This document shows positions 54,794 through 63,566 of a stretch of DNA of 64,000 nucleotides, one piece after another. A program made the translations under genes and the position numbers. The notes below the pieces were generated by a model. It made no database searches, had not been told where the DNA came from, and was given only the letters and a program-made list of their open reading frames with translations. The DNA lies in assembly GCA_028877265.1 (NCBI GenBank), contig JAPPGX010000107.1, positions 57,930-121,929 of the forward strand, given 5' to 3'. Source of the stretch: Acidobacteriota bacterium (GTDB lineage: Bacteria > Acidobacteriota > Vicinamibacteria > Marinacidobacterales > Marinacidobacteraceae). Each line of letters opens with the position of its first letter. The first letter of the stretch is position 1.

Positions 54794-56560
54794 ATGACCC
54801 GTCTTTCCACCGGGCCGGTAGCCGCAGCCGCCTGCACCCTGCTGTTCCCGGCGCTCGCCGCCGCCCAGAACTGGACCTGCGAGCAGTTGATGGTCCCGAT
54901 GCGGGACGGCACCCGCCTCGCGACCGACGTCTACCTCCCGCGCGGCCAGGGACCGGGACCGTTCCCGGTGATTCTCGAGCGCACCCCCTACAACAAGGGC
55001 GGCTGCGCCCGTTCGTCCGCGGAGTACTTCGCGGCCCGCGGCTACATCGCGATGGCCCAGGACGAGCGCGGCCGCTACGAGTCCGAGGGGGAGTACTACT
55101 GGCTGATGGACGAGGGGTGGGGGGAGCGTCAGGACGGCTACGACACCATCGAGTGGGCGGCCCGGCACCCGATGTCCAGCGGGAAGGTGGGAACCCACGG
55201 GCTCTCGTTCACCTGTGCGAACCAGCTCCTGACGGCACCCACACAGCCTCCCCACCTCGAGGCCATGTTCTGTTCGCAGTACGCGTCGAACAGCTACCGG
55301 GACATCTTCTGGCAGGGCGGCGCGCTCCACATGGTCCTGCCGACCTGGTTGCTCACCCAGCGGGAGATGGTGAAGCCGCTCCGGATGAACGTCCCGGGAC
55401 ACCGGGGTTACCTGGGCTCAGGCGACGCGTGGACCGCCTGGTACGACGAACACCGCGAGGTCGGTGACTCGTTCACCGAGAGCATGTTCTCGGACATGTA
55501 CAACGACCTGGTCGGGAACCCCTACTACAACGACTACTGGCGCCGTCTCGCGGTGGACGAGCAGTACGACAAGTTCGACGTGCCCATCTATCACCTCGGC
55601 GGCTGGTACGACCGGCACATCCACGGCACCGTCCAACATTTCAAGCGGGTGAACGAGGTCGGCGGCCCCCGGGGCCGGGGGCAGCAGAAGCTGATCGTGG
55701 GGCCCTGGATCCACGGCTGGCCACCGACCGGCGACCGCGTCGGCGACATGAACTTCCCCGGTTCCAGCGTCGACCACCTGGCGCTCCGCCTCCGTTGGTT
55801 CGACCACCACCTGAAGGGCCACGACAACGGCATCATGGACGAGGCCCCGGTGCTCATCTACGTGATGGGAGACAACGTCTGGCGCGAGGAGAACGAGTTT
55901 CCGCTGGCCCGCCAGCAGGAGGAGGACTGGTACCTGCGCGCCGGTCCCGCCGGGAGCATCGATTCGCTGAACGACGGCCTGCTGTCCCGGGACGCGCCGC
56001 CGGACGCCGAGGCCCCGGATTCCTATGAGTACGACCCCCGGAAGCCGGCGCCGACCATCGGCGGCGACCTCTTCGTCGAGCCCCGGGGCGCGCAGGACCA
56101 CCGGCCGGCCGACCGCGTGAGCCTCACCTACACCTCGGAGCCGCTCGACGCGCCGCTCGAGGTGACGGGCATCGTGCGGGTGGAATTCTTCGCCGCGTCG
56201 TCCGCGGTGGACACGGACTGGGTGGTCACCATGAATGCGGTCCACGAGTCCGGCTACTCGCAACTGCTCCGCCAGATGATCCAGCGGGCCCGCTACCGGG
56301 AGGGGGACGAGGCGCCGGTGCTGCTGACTCCGGGCGAGATCGTTCCCTACACCGTCGAGCTCTACCCGATGTCCAACGTCTTCCTGCCGGGTCAGCGGAT
56401 CCGGCTGACGGTCACGAGTTCCAGCTTCCCGAAGTGGTACCCGAACGGGAACACCGGCCGGGAAATGATGGAGGACCGTCCCGGCGTCGTGGCCACGAAC
56501 ACCATCTACCACGATGCCGAGCATCCCTCGAAAGTGGTCCTTCCGGTAATTCCCAGATGA
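54794..56560 (+). CDS. Secreted CocE/NonD-type hydrolase (peptidase S15 family)
   Basis: A 588-residue alpha/beta-hydrolase with a signal peptide (PVAAAACTLLFPALAAAQ). The S15 signature reads MRDGTRLATDVYLP, VILERTPYNKG, then GTHGLSFTCANQ holding the probable nucleophile Ser, WDxDG-like text, and WIHGWPP with the histidine. The C-terminal jelly-roll (PADRVSLTYTSEPL) completes the family. It cleaves X-Pro peptides or esters. A GGAGG lies just before the chosen ATG. Confidence 0.85.
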   Translation: MTRLSTGPVAAAACTLLFPALAAAQNWTCEQLMVPMRDGTRLATDVYLPRGQGPGPFPVILERTPYNKGGCARSSAEYFAARGYIAMAQDERGRYESEGEYYWLMDEGWGERQDGYDTIEWAARHPMSSGKVGTHGLSFTCANQLLTAPTQPPHLEAMFCSQYASNSYRDIFWQGGALHMVLPTWLLTQREMVKPLRMNVPGHRGYLGSGDAWTAWYDEHREVGDSFTESMFSDMYNDLVGNPYYNDYWRRLAVDEQYDKFDVPIYHLGGWYDRHIHGTVQHFKRVNEVGGPRGRGQQKLIVGPWIHGWPPTGDRVGDMNFPGSSVDHLALRLRWFDHHLKGHDNGIMDEAPVLIYVMGDNVWREENEFPLARQQEEDWYLRAGPAGSIDSLNDGLLSRDAPPDAEAPDSYEYDPRKPAPTIGGDLFVEPRGAQDHRPADRVSLTYTSEPLDAPLEVTGIVRVEFFAASSAVDTDWVVTMNAVHESGYSQLLRQMIQRARYREGDEAPVLLTPGEIVPYTVELYPMSNVFLPGQRIRLTVTSSSFPKWYPNGNTGREMMEDRPGVVATNTIYHDAEHPSKVVLPVIPR

Positions 56561-56595
56561 GTCCAAAGATGATCGCGACAAGGAGATCCCGACCC

Positions 56596-58098
56596 ATGTC
56601 CTCGCGTCTCAGGCGCCGTTCCGGCGCGTTGTTCCTTGCGCTGCTGCTCCCGGCGGCGCTCTTCGCCCAGGACCGTGACCTGGACCTGGTGATCACCGGC
56701 GGCCGGGTCATCGACCCAGAGACCGGGCTCGACGCGGTGCGCGACGTAGGGGTGGTGCGGAACGAGATCGTGGTCATTTCGCGCGAGGTGCTCCAGAACC
56801 GGCTGAAGCAGGGCGGAGTGCTCCTCGACGCCTCCGGCAAGGTGGTCAGCCCCGGGTTCATCGACCTCCACGCCCACGGGCAGTCCACGGAAGCGAACAA
56901 GTACCAAGCGATGGATGGCGTCACCACGGCCCTGGAACTCGAGGGCGGCGTTCCCCGCATCGCCCGCTTCATCGAGAGCCGGACCGGCAACGCGATCATC
57001 CACTACGGGGCGTCGGTATCCCACGGGGGGTTACGGATCCTGGGGATTCCGGACATCGCCGATCAGGCCGCGGGAGTCCTCGATGCGGAGAGCACCGGCG
57101 CCGAGTTGGTGCTCGAGCACGCCCACCTGCTCCGCGAGGCGAACTACACCGGCGTGGAAGACATCGGGGCGGTGCACGAGGCCATCGCCGCCGAGATTCG
57201 GGCCGGGGGGCTCGGGATCGGGCTGCCCCACCAGTACTTCCCGGGCGCCGATCACACGGAGATCTTCCGGGTCTTCGAACTTGCGGCCGAGCTGGACGTC
57301 CCCATCTACACCCACGTCCGGGACATGGCGGTCTCGGCGGTGCAGGAGGTCCTCGCGAACGCGACGGCTACCGGAGCCGCGCTCCACATCGTGCACCTGA
57401 ACAGCTCCAGCCTGCACCACCTGCCGGTGACCCTCGCCCTGATCAAGGGCGCCCGGGACGCCGGGGTGGACGTGACCACCGAGGCCTACCCCTACACCGC
57501 GGCTTCCACCGGAATCTCGTCGGCCATCTTCGACGAGGGCTGGCAGGAGAAGCTCGGGATGACCTACGGGGACATCCAGTGGCAGGACACCGGCGAACGC
57601 CTCACCGAGGAGACGTTCAACTTCTTCCAGCAGGAGGGGGGCACGGTGATCATGCACATGATGGATCCCGAGATGATCGAGCTGGCGATCACCACCCCCT
57701 TCGTGATGGTGGCCTCGGACGGGATGCCCTACGCCCCGGGCGCCCATCCGCGCTCGGCGGGCACCTTCTCCCGGGTGCTGGGCCGCTACGTCCGCGACCA
57801 GGGGGTGATGACCCTGAACGAGGCGCTCAAGAAGATCACGCTCATGCCCGCCGAACGGCTGCAGGAGGTCGCTCCCCTGATGCGGCGGAAGGGGCGCATC
57901 CAGATTGGCGCCATCGCCGACATCACCGTGTTCGATCCGGACACCATCATCGACACCGCGACGTTCGAAGAGGACTTGACGTTCTCGGAAGGCGTCGCCC
58001 ACGTGGTGGTGGACGGCGTCCCGGTGGTGCGGGACGGCGCGCTCATCGAGGGCGTGTTCCCCGGGAAACCGCTGCTGAGCCGCTTCACGTCGGAGTAA
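56596..58098 (+). CDS. Exported amidohydrolase, D-aminoacylase/dihydroorotase-like
   Basis: A 500-residue metal-dependent amidohydrolase with a signal peptide (SGALFLALLLPAALFAQ). TIM-barrel motifs: VVSPGFIDLHAHGQS (HxH), ELEGGVPRIA, VEDIGAVHEAIAAE, THVRDMAVSAVQE, EAYPYTA and VASDGMPYAPGAHP (metal Asp), with the small beta domain at both ends. It resembles D-aminoacylases/N-acyl-D-Glu deacylases. The ATG at 56596 has AAGGAG at ideal spacing; an upstream ATG overlapping the S15 stop is also possible. The two genes likely form a peptide-scavenging pair. Confidence 0.85.
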   Translation: MSSRLRRRSGALFLALLLPAALFAQDRDLDLVITGGRVIDPETGLDAVRDVGVVRNEIVVISREVLQNRLKQGGVLLDASGKVVSPGFIDLHAHGQSTEANKYQAMDGVTTALELEGGVPRIARFIESRTGNAIIHYGASVSHGGLRILGIPDIADQAAGVLDAESTGAELVLEHAHLLREANYTGVEDIGAVHEAIAAEIRAGGLGIGLPHQYFPGADHTEIFRVFELAAELDVPIYTHVRDMAVSAVQEVLANATATGAALHIVHLNSSSLHHLPVTLALIKGARDAGVDVTTEAYPYTAASTGISSAIFDEGWQEKLGMTYGDIQWQDTGERLTEETFNFFQQEGGTVIMHMMDPEMIELAITTPFVMVASDGMPYAPGAHPRSAGTFSRVLGRYVRDQGVMTLNEALKKITLMPAERLQEVAPLMRRKGRIQIGAIADITVFDPDTIIDTATFEEDLTFSEGVAHVVVDGVPVVRDGALIEGVFPGKPLLSRFTSE

Positions 58099-58153
58099 CG
58101 AGACCCGAACGCGGCGGTCCGGAAGCGCCGCGTTCCCGTACCCTCTGCGCCCC

Positions 58154-58879
58154 GTGATCCCCCCTCGCTTCCTGCTGCTCCAGGTGCGCGAGCCCGGAGA
58201 CCCCATGGCGGCGAACGAGGCGTTCGCGTTCCGGCGGGCACTGGGACTGCAACCCGATCAGCTTGAGGTGTTCGATCTTCTTGCGGGCTCGCCGGCCCTG
58301 CCGCTCCTCCAGTCCGCCGACGCGGTGCTCATCGGTGGAAGCGGCGACCACTCGGTGGTCCGGGGAGGGCCGTGGCTTCCCGGCGCGCTCGGGGCGATGG
58401 AACGGCTCTACGAACACTCCGTCCCGACCTTCGCCTCCTGCTGGGGCTTCCAGGGCCTCGCGAAGGCGCTCGGCGGCCGGGTGGTCACCGATCACGGCCG
58501 CGCCGAGGTCGGCGTGCTCCCATTGGACCTCACCGAAGCGGGGGAACGCGATCCCGTCTTCGGTCCCATCGGGTCGGGGTTCCCCGTGGTCATCGGCCAC
58601 GAGGACATCGTGGACGAGTTGCCGGAGGGCGCGGTGAGCCTCGCGTCGAGCTCGACCATCGAGAACGAAGCGCTGAAATTCGTGGGGAAGCCGATCTACG
58701 CGACCCAGTTCCATCCGGAACTGCTCAAGGAGGACCTCATCCAGCGGATCGCCGCCTATCCCCCCTACCTCCCGCTCACCGGCGCCCGCTCGATCGAAGA
58801 GCTCCGCGTCATGACCCCCGAGACCCCCGGCGCCGCCGGCCTCCTCCGACGGTTCGTGGTGGAGGTGGTGCGGAGGTAA
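58154..58879 (+). CDS. Class I glutamine amidotransferase-like protein
   Basis: A 241-residue single-domain GATase1. The nucleophile elbow ASCWGFQGLA has Cys96, and QFHPELLKED has the His-Glu pair; VLIGGSGDHSVV is the oxyanion strand. It resembles GuaA-like domains but stands alone, as in many stress-related GATases, so its acceptor is unknown. GTG start; last gene before the composition shift. Confidence 0.85.
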   Translation: MIPPRFLLLQVREPGDPMAANEAFAFRRALGLQPDQLEVFDLLAGSPALPLLQSADAVLIGGSGDHSVVRGGPWLPGALGAMERLYEHSVPTFASCWGFQGLAKALGGRVVTDHGRAEVGVLPLDLTEAGERDPVFGPIGSGFPVVIGHEDIVDELPEGAVSLASSSTIENEALKFVGKPIYATQFHPELLKEDLIQRIAAYPPYLPLTGARSIEELRVMTPETPGAAGLLRRFVVEVVRR

Positions 58880-59068
58880 GCGCCATGGGTGGCGCCCACG
58901 GCTTGGAATGCCGACCTCTGGTCCGATACACGAATCAAATAAAGCACTGATAAATCAACAATTTGTGAAACCGAGGCAAACTTGATATCACTCTACCTAT
59001 CACTTGTGACAATCACCCGTGCCCCAGCGCTCTTTTTCTCGTAACCGGTCACCGGGTAGATTCTTCCT

Positions 59069-61507
59069 GTGATCCTGCGTGACGCACTCTTTTCGTTCCG
59101 CTCAGAACGCCTGCTTCAGTTTGGTGCTGCCGCCTTCGTGTCGTTCACTTTGGCCACGTACATAGCGATCACGAGTCTATGGGACGGCATCGCGAACCAG
59201 GCACTCCCTTTTCCAGATGGCAATCAGATTGTCCAAGTTTCCAAGCTGGGTGCTGGCACTTCAACGCAACTTGCTTCAGAACAGACGGCCGATCTCGCGA
59301 CTGCAACCAGCCAACTCGATTGGCTGCACCACGCTGCCGAGGTGCCGGTAACGCTGCGTGGCGGAACGTTCCCTGAAACTGTGAGTTTGCTCCTCGTGAC
59401 GAGAGGGCTCCTGCGGGACCTCGGCACCTCTCCATTACGGGGGCGACTTTTCCGAGACGAGTCCCACACGCGTGGCCAAGTCCCTGAGGACTTTCTTCAT
59501 GCACGCCATATGGGTCAGCCAGAAGTCATCGTGAGCCATCGCTTCTGGAAATCTCGTCTCGGGTCGGCTCCTCTTGACGATCTGGGATTGAACATTCAAG
59601 GTTTGATGGGCTCAGCAACGATGACCCCCCAAGTTGTGGGAGTCATGCCGGAGGGGTTCTTTTTTCCGACCGAACGAGTGGACCTGTGGTACCCCCTCAC
59701 GACTCCAGACATGACTACGATGTCGGACGAAAGGCAGGGAGGCATTCAGACCGTCATGGGTCCGATGGGATTCGGGTGGGGCCGGATAGCACCTGATTCT
59801 TCCATAGTCGCGGCGGCCTCCGAATTGCGCGCACTTCACGAGCGCGCCACTCTACACCGCTTCAAGCGAGCTCCAATCAGTTCACACGAAGAAACCATCG
59901 AGCTGACTTCTTTCCGCCAGACGCTCGTAGCTCCGCTGTCGCCGGCGCTTGTTCTATTGCGGGTGGCATCAGCGCTGCTCCTCGCTATCTGTGCATTCAG
60001 CGTTTTGGGACTGATGGCATCGGCATGCATGGCCCGCGAACGCGACCGCGCCATTCGCATTGCGGTTGGTAGTACACCGCTTAGGGAAGCAGGCCTGATG
60101 GTGGCACGTGTGGGACTCCAAGCCTTAGCGATTTGCTGTGTCGCATTCGCGACTTCGTTCTGGTTGCTCCGCTGGATCTCAAGCAGAGTGGCAGTTACAG
60201 GGCCTGCCGCGGACGTTGCGCCCGGGACGATAGTCACGGCTCTAGTGCTGGCTACTATCCTGACAGGAGTCGCCGAAGCACACTCCCTTCGGCATGTCCT
60301 GGCCACGGTTCTACCCCAAGTGCGACCGGATAGGCATCGCCAATCAACACATCGGAGATGGGCACTAATTGCTGGTGTCACCGCCAGCACTGCGCTACTG
60401 GGTGTGGTAGGAGCCTTCGCTCTCAGTGCGCGAGACCTCGTTGAAGGAATCGGCTCCTACTCGGCCGACACCGTTGTCGTCGACATCGGACACGAGCCCG
60501 GTGAAGCGGCAGTGCTTGGCGACCGCAAAGCGGAACGGGCCCTCGTTGAACGCGTGCTTGCTCTCTCGACGGTGGAATCCGTGGCCGTCGCCGAGGGAAC
60601 GCCGGAGCAGAATAGGGGCCTCCACGCTACTATGCAGGACGACGATGGGTCCTGGCAGTATCGCGTTCGCCGTGTGTCCGCGCAGTACTTTGAGACGCTA
60701 CAGCTTCCGGTGCTTCGAGGAAGAGCGTTTCGGGCCAACGATGTCCACAGTGAGCCACGGCTAGTTGTCGACGCGGCCTTTGCGGATCGCTATAACAGGG
60801 AAATCCTGAATCATCCGATCCACGGTGCGTGCTTCGGCTCGTGCATAGGTACTGTCATCGGGATAGTACGCAACGAGCCGCAGTTTCCCGATCGGGAGAT
60901 GGTCCCGACGGTCTATCGCCTCACGACCGCCGAGGACTCTACTCTGTGGGGCGGGCTCCATCGTCCCCGCTTCGTACTTCTCGTCCGTACCGTGCGCGAT
61001 CCGGAGCCTCTACTTGCTGGGATTCGCGCCGCGGTACACGGTGCCCTTCCTGGTGTCATTGCTCTTCGCGTCCAAACCGCCCGCGGGTTGCGACAGGAGA
61101 TTCTCCGAGATGGACTGGTGCTTATGGCAGCCCTCGCAGTCTTGGGAGTTGGTGCCCTCTTGCTCTCATTCGCAAACTGCTGGGGACATATTGCCGAACA
61201 TCGCCAACGGACGCGACATAGCAACGCGATACGTGCTGCTATCGGAGCAAGTCCGTCACAGCTTCGTTGGGAGTTGATCCGGAAGGTGGGATTCCCGGGA
61301 GCCGTCGGTATCGGGTTGGGCGCGATCAGCTCGGTCGTCTTGCATCAAGTCCTAGCGCATTGGTTCGTGTGGCTTGGGCCAGTCCAAATAGCCTCTCTCG
61401 TGAGTCCAGCCGCCCTAGTGGGCGTAACGATCACGCTGCAACTCATGTTGGGACGTAGTCATCGCTACGACAGGATGGCGCTTGGACCAACCGTAAGAGC
61501 GGAGTGA
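59069..61507 (+). CDS. ADOP-type duplicated MacB/FtsX ABC permease
   Basis: An 812-residue permease with two MacB_PCD-FtsX units. Unit one: N-terminal helix (GAAAFVSFTLATYIAITSLW), a periplasmic domain, and a helix bundle with ALVLLRVASALLLAICAFSVL. Unit two starts near residue 430 (ALIAGVTASTALLGVVGAF), has its own periplasmic part (VVDIGHEPGEAAVLGDR, RYFETLQLPVLRGRAF-like text, read here as YFETLQLPVLRGRAF), and ends with three helices. This is the duplicated orphan permease layout common in Acidobacteriota. No ATPase gene is adjacent. The G+C content is lower than that of the flanking core genes, suggesting acquisition. It may export peptides or lipids. Confidence 0.85.
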   Translation: MILRDALFSFRSERLLQFGAAAFVSFTLATYIAITSLWDGIANQALPFPDGNQIVQVSKLGAGTSTQLASEQTADLATATSQLDWLHHAAEVPVTLRGGTFPETVSLLLVTRGLLRDLGTSPLRGRLFRDESHTRGQVPEDFLHARHMGQPEVIVSHRFWKSRLGSAPLDDLGLNIQGLMGSATMTPQVVGVMPEGFFFPTERVDLWYPLTTPDMTTMSDERQGGIQTVMGPMGFGWGRIAPDSSIVAAASELRALHERATLHRFKRAPISSHEETIELTSFRQTLVAPLSPALVLLRVASALLLAICAFSVLGLMASACMARERDRAIRIAVGSTPLREAGLMVARVGLQALAICCVAFATSFWLLRWISSRVAVTGPAADVAPGTIVTALVLATILTGVAEAHSLRHVLATVLPQVRPDRHRQSTHRRWALIAGVTASTALLGVVGAFALSARDLVEGIGSYSADTVVVDIGHEPGEAAVLGDRKAERALVERVLALSTVESVAVAEGTPEQNRGLHATMQDDDGSWQYRVRRVSAQYFETLQLPVLRGRAFRANDVHSEPRLVVDAAFADRYNREILNHPIHGACFGSCIGTVIGIVRNEPQFPDREMVPTVYRLTTAEDSTLWGGLHRPRFVLLVRTVRDPEPLLAGIRAAVHGALPGVIALRVQTARGLRQEILRDGLVLMAALAVLGVGALLLSFANCWGHIAEHRQRTRHSNAIRAAIGASPSQLRWELIRKVGFPGAVGIGLGAISSVVLHQVLAHWFVWLGPVQIASLVSPAALVGVTITLQLMLGRSHRYDRMALGPTVRAE

Positions 61508-61514
61508 ATCGCTC

Positions 61515-61555
61515 GGCTCGTTGAAGCCGGCAATACCTGCCCGACAAATGGGCAG
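61515..61555 (-). repeat. Degenerate REP-like two-hairpin element
   Basis: GGCTCGTTGAAGCC forms a small hairpin with TGAA (TTCA on the other strand) in the loop; CTGCCCGACAAATGGGCAG forms a second. It starts 7 bp after the permease stop. Placement and second-hairpin loop resemble copy 4, but the first stem is weak. Confidence 0.35.
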
Positions 61556-61721
61556 TCGCTGTGACTGCGAACATGCAACCCGAGAACATCGGGCCAATTC
61601 GATAAGTCGGTCAGTCGTCCGCCCGAGCGGTAGCGGCAATGCGCGGGAGGAGAACAACCACTACGTCACAACGAAACAAACCGCACAAACGGCGCGGGCT
61701 TCAGATCTACAACAGAAACCG

Positions 61722-61880
61722 CTAGATGAGACACACCTGAGCGCAGACGATATCTCCAAACGGCGTTACGACACAGATCTCAATCCAAACCCAGCATGCC
61801 CACGCTTGTTGTGCAATCAACACGCCGGAAAGGCCAAAAGTGGCGATGATCGGGAGTTTGAACAGCTTACGAAGGTTCAT
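61722..61880 (-). CDS. Secreted four-cysteine microprotein, AWACWVWI family, copy 1
   Basis: A 52-residue peptide with a strong AAGGAAAG Shine-Dalgarno before its ATG. Residues 1-28 are a signal peptide (basic LRKLFK, hydrophobic IIATFGLSGVLIA, AxA-type AWA). Cleavage at AWA would leave a 24-residue peptide beginning CWVWIEIC and ending CAQVCLI, with cysteines at 29, 36, 46 and 50. A second gene at 62964 encodes a close relative with the same Cys pattern (AWACWVWI, then IC, VC and CLI at the end). I know no family for it. Possible roles are antimicrobial or signalling peptide, or RiPP-like precursor; all are inference. Confidence 0.65.
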   Translation of the reverse strand: MNLRKLFKLPIIATFGLSGVLIAQQAWACWVWIEICVVTPFGDIVCAQVCLI

Positions 61881-62000
61881 AGGTACTTTCCTTGATCGTG
61901 TGAAACGATATTTCAAAACCTTGGGCCTCGCGTCCCCAAGAAGGGCTGTCGGATCGACCATGGCGCGTCCACGTAGCGTTGAGATTCATCGTTCGTGCTG

Positions 62001-62834
62001 CTATTGCTCGCGAAATGCTTCGCGCAAGACGTCACCGAATTCCCCTGGTTGGTGCCTAAGGAGCTGAAGCTCCGGAACTCTATGCACGTCCGCTCCGTGC
62101 TCTAACACTAGGCGGAGAAGGTCCACGTCGCCAAGAACCAGGACGTGCCGGAGGGGCGGACCATCAAGTGTGTCCAAGTTCGGATTCCCACCGGCTTCCA
62201 GAACAAGCTCGGCAAACATCAACCGATCTTCGGCTCGCTCTTCAACGGGCAGGCTGCTCGGCATTCGTCCGGACCCCAGCAACCAACCACCCAGTAGTTG
62301 GGACAAGGCGTGGACACGCCTTTCTCCGTACTGGCGATTTACATCAGCTCCCGCTTGAATCAGCACTTGACCGGCATCCACGGCACCGGCGAAGGCTGCC
62401 TCCATTAGCGGGCTGTGATCGTTCAGGGCCGGAGCATTGATGTCCGCACCTGCGGCGATGAGGAGCGTGACGACTTCAACGGCATTCCGCCCGGCTGCAC
62501 TATGCAGTGGATAGTCCCCATTGCTGTCCATAGCATTGGGTGAAACACCGTCTTCCAATAGTTCTCGCACGATCTCCAGTTCAGCATCTCGAGCTGCTGC
62601 CACCATACGGCCAGCCGGGGAATCGTCTTCCGACCTATACGTGGAACTAGCGAAGCGAGATTCCGCGCGCTGCTCGGTGTGACCCATACCAGGCCCGCCC
62701 AATCGGATCGTTACATCACCGATGCGGATTCCCCATTGAGTCAGAACAAAGATCAACGCAAGGATAGCCAAAGCTATACCTAGCAACCCGTAACTGAACC
62801 GACGCAAACCACGGGACTGGAGGAGCCGTGACAT
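62001..62834 (-). CDS. Ankyrin-repeat membrane protein
   Basis: A 277-residue protein with one N-terminal transmembrane helix (FSYGLLGIALAILALIFVLT) and about four ankyrin repeats in the remaining part: AARDAELEIVRELLEDGVSP, NGDYPLHSAAGRNAVEVVTL, LLIAAGADINAPALNDHSPL, AGADVNRQ, and ALLEAGGNPN-type repeats to the end. The repeats would face the periplasm if the helix is a signal anchor. It lies between the two microprotein genes on the same strand, so a partner or immunity role is possible. I chose the ATG at 62834 with GGAGGAAG upstream. Confidence 0.8.
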   Translation of the reverse strand: MSRLLQSRGLRRFSYGLLGIALAILALIFVLTQWGIRIGDVTIRLGGPGMGHTEQRAESRFASSTYRSEDDSPAGRMVAAARDAELEIVRELLEDGVSPNAMDSNGDYPLHSAAGRNAVEVVTLLIAAGADINAPALNDHSPLMEAAFAGAVDAGQVLIQAGADVNRQYGERRVHALSQLLGGWLLGSGRMPSSLPVEERAEDRLMFAELVLEAGGNPNLDTLDGPPLRHVLVLGDVDLLRLVLEHGADVHRVPELQLLRHQPGEFGDVLREAFREQ

Positions 62835-62963
62835 CAGCCGGACTCTTCCTCCGCTACAGGTCTCATTCTCCGAATTATGAGAATCCGTGCCGACCAACAG
62901 CGAGTTTCTGTATTCACTGCCACGCTACGCATGCCAAACAACCGGCATGACGGGAATTCGGCT

Positions 62964-63113
62964 CTAGATCAGACAGAACGTCTCGCAAACGTACTCCTGC
63001 CCGTTCCACACGCAGATGGTAATCCAGACCCAGCATGCCCAAGCCGGCGGAGCAAGGATCGCGCTAAGGACGAGGCTGACGCCCGCCAAGAACAGACTGG
63101 CAACTACACGCAT
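62964..63113 (-). CDS. Secreted four-cysteine microprotein, AWACWVWI family, copy 2
   Basis: A 49-residue peptide. The signal peptide (VVASLFLAGVSLVLSAIL, then APPAWA) is followed by CWVWITIC, ending CETFCLI; cysteines are at 27, 34, 43 and 47. Compared with copy 1, the motif AWACWVWI, the second cysteine in I-C-V, the VC, and the terminal CLI are the same while the signal peptide and the middle differ, as expected for a mature peptide under selection. The promoter is so close that the mRNA is probably leaderless. Confidence 0.65.
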   Translation of the reverse strand: MRVVASLFLAGVSLVLSAILAPPAWACWVWITICVWNGQEYVCETFCLI

Positions 63114-63566
63114 GATTATTCGAATATATGGGTTTCTGTCGGGATCTGTCAACCTTCTAGAGACGCCATCCCAACCTGCGAAGGCTGCCGATGCGGAAGG
63201 ACGGGGGCCAACCGGCGTCACCCACCGTGGCGGTGTCTGCCGCTGAGCGGCGAGCGCCGGATCACGGGGCCGCTTCCCGGGAGAGTACGGTCCGGGTCCA
63301 GCGGCTCGGCCCGGCGTCTGATCCGGCTGGTGCCCCGATGGGACGGGATCCAGTCGCTGCACGAGATCTCCTATCGAAGCTTCGGTGGCCACTACATTCA
63401 GGGTTCCGTTACTTCCCGCCGAAGGTCGAGGCGCAGCAGGGCGGCTCAACTCACGACATCGGGAGGTGCTCGGCCCGTCATCGGAGGACCGGATGATCTC
63501 TAGGAGAAACGGCGACGGAAGCTCGAACGGAAACCGCAAAGCACGGCTCCGATGCCCAGGTCGCGC
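63114..63566. other. 453-bp intergenic stretch
   Basis: It holds the promoter of the second microprotein at its left end. Several short reading frames cross it on both strands, one reading TLNVVATEASIGDLVQRL on the minus strand, but none has a start with a Shine-Dalgarno or a recognisable family. It may contain a decayed gene. Confidence 0.35.
63123..63152 (-). promoter_or_regulatory. Promoter of microprotein 2 (predicted leaderless)
   Basis: On the minus strand TTGACA (63152-63147, perfect -35) and TATATT (63128-63123, -10) are separated by 18 bp. The ATG lies 9 bp beyond the -10, where transcription should start within 2 to 4 bases of the AUG. Confidence 0.65.

Noticed and set aside
58876..59068. 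Promoter for the ADOP permease in the AT-rich gap
   Set aside because: Several AT-rich hexamers occur (TTGATA, TAGATT) but none pair at a good spacing.
63191..63496. Plus-strand frame of about 100 codons between microprotein 2 and the coupling protein
   Set aside because: No Shine-Dalgarno, no motif, and skewed residue content; treated as non-coding.
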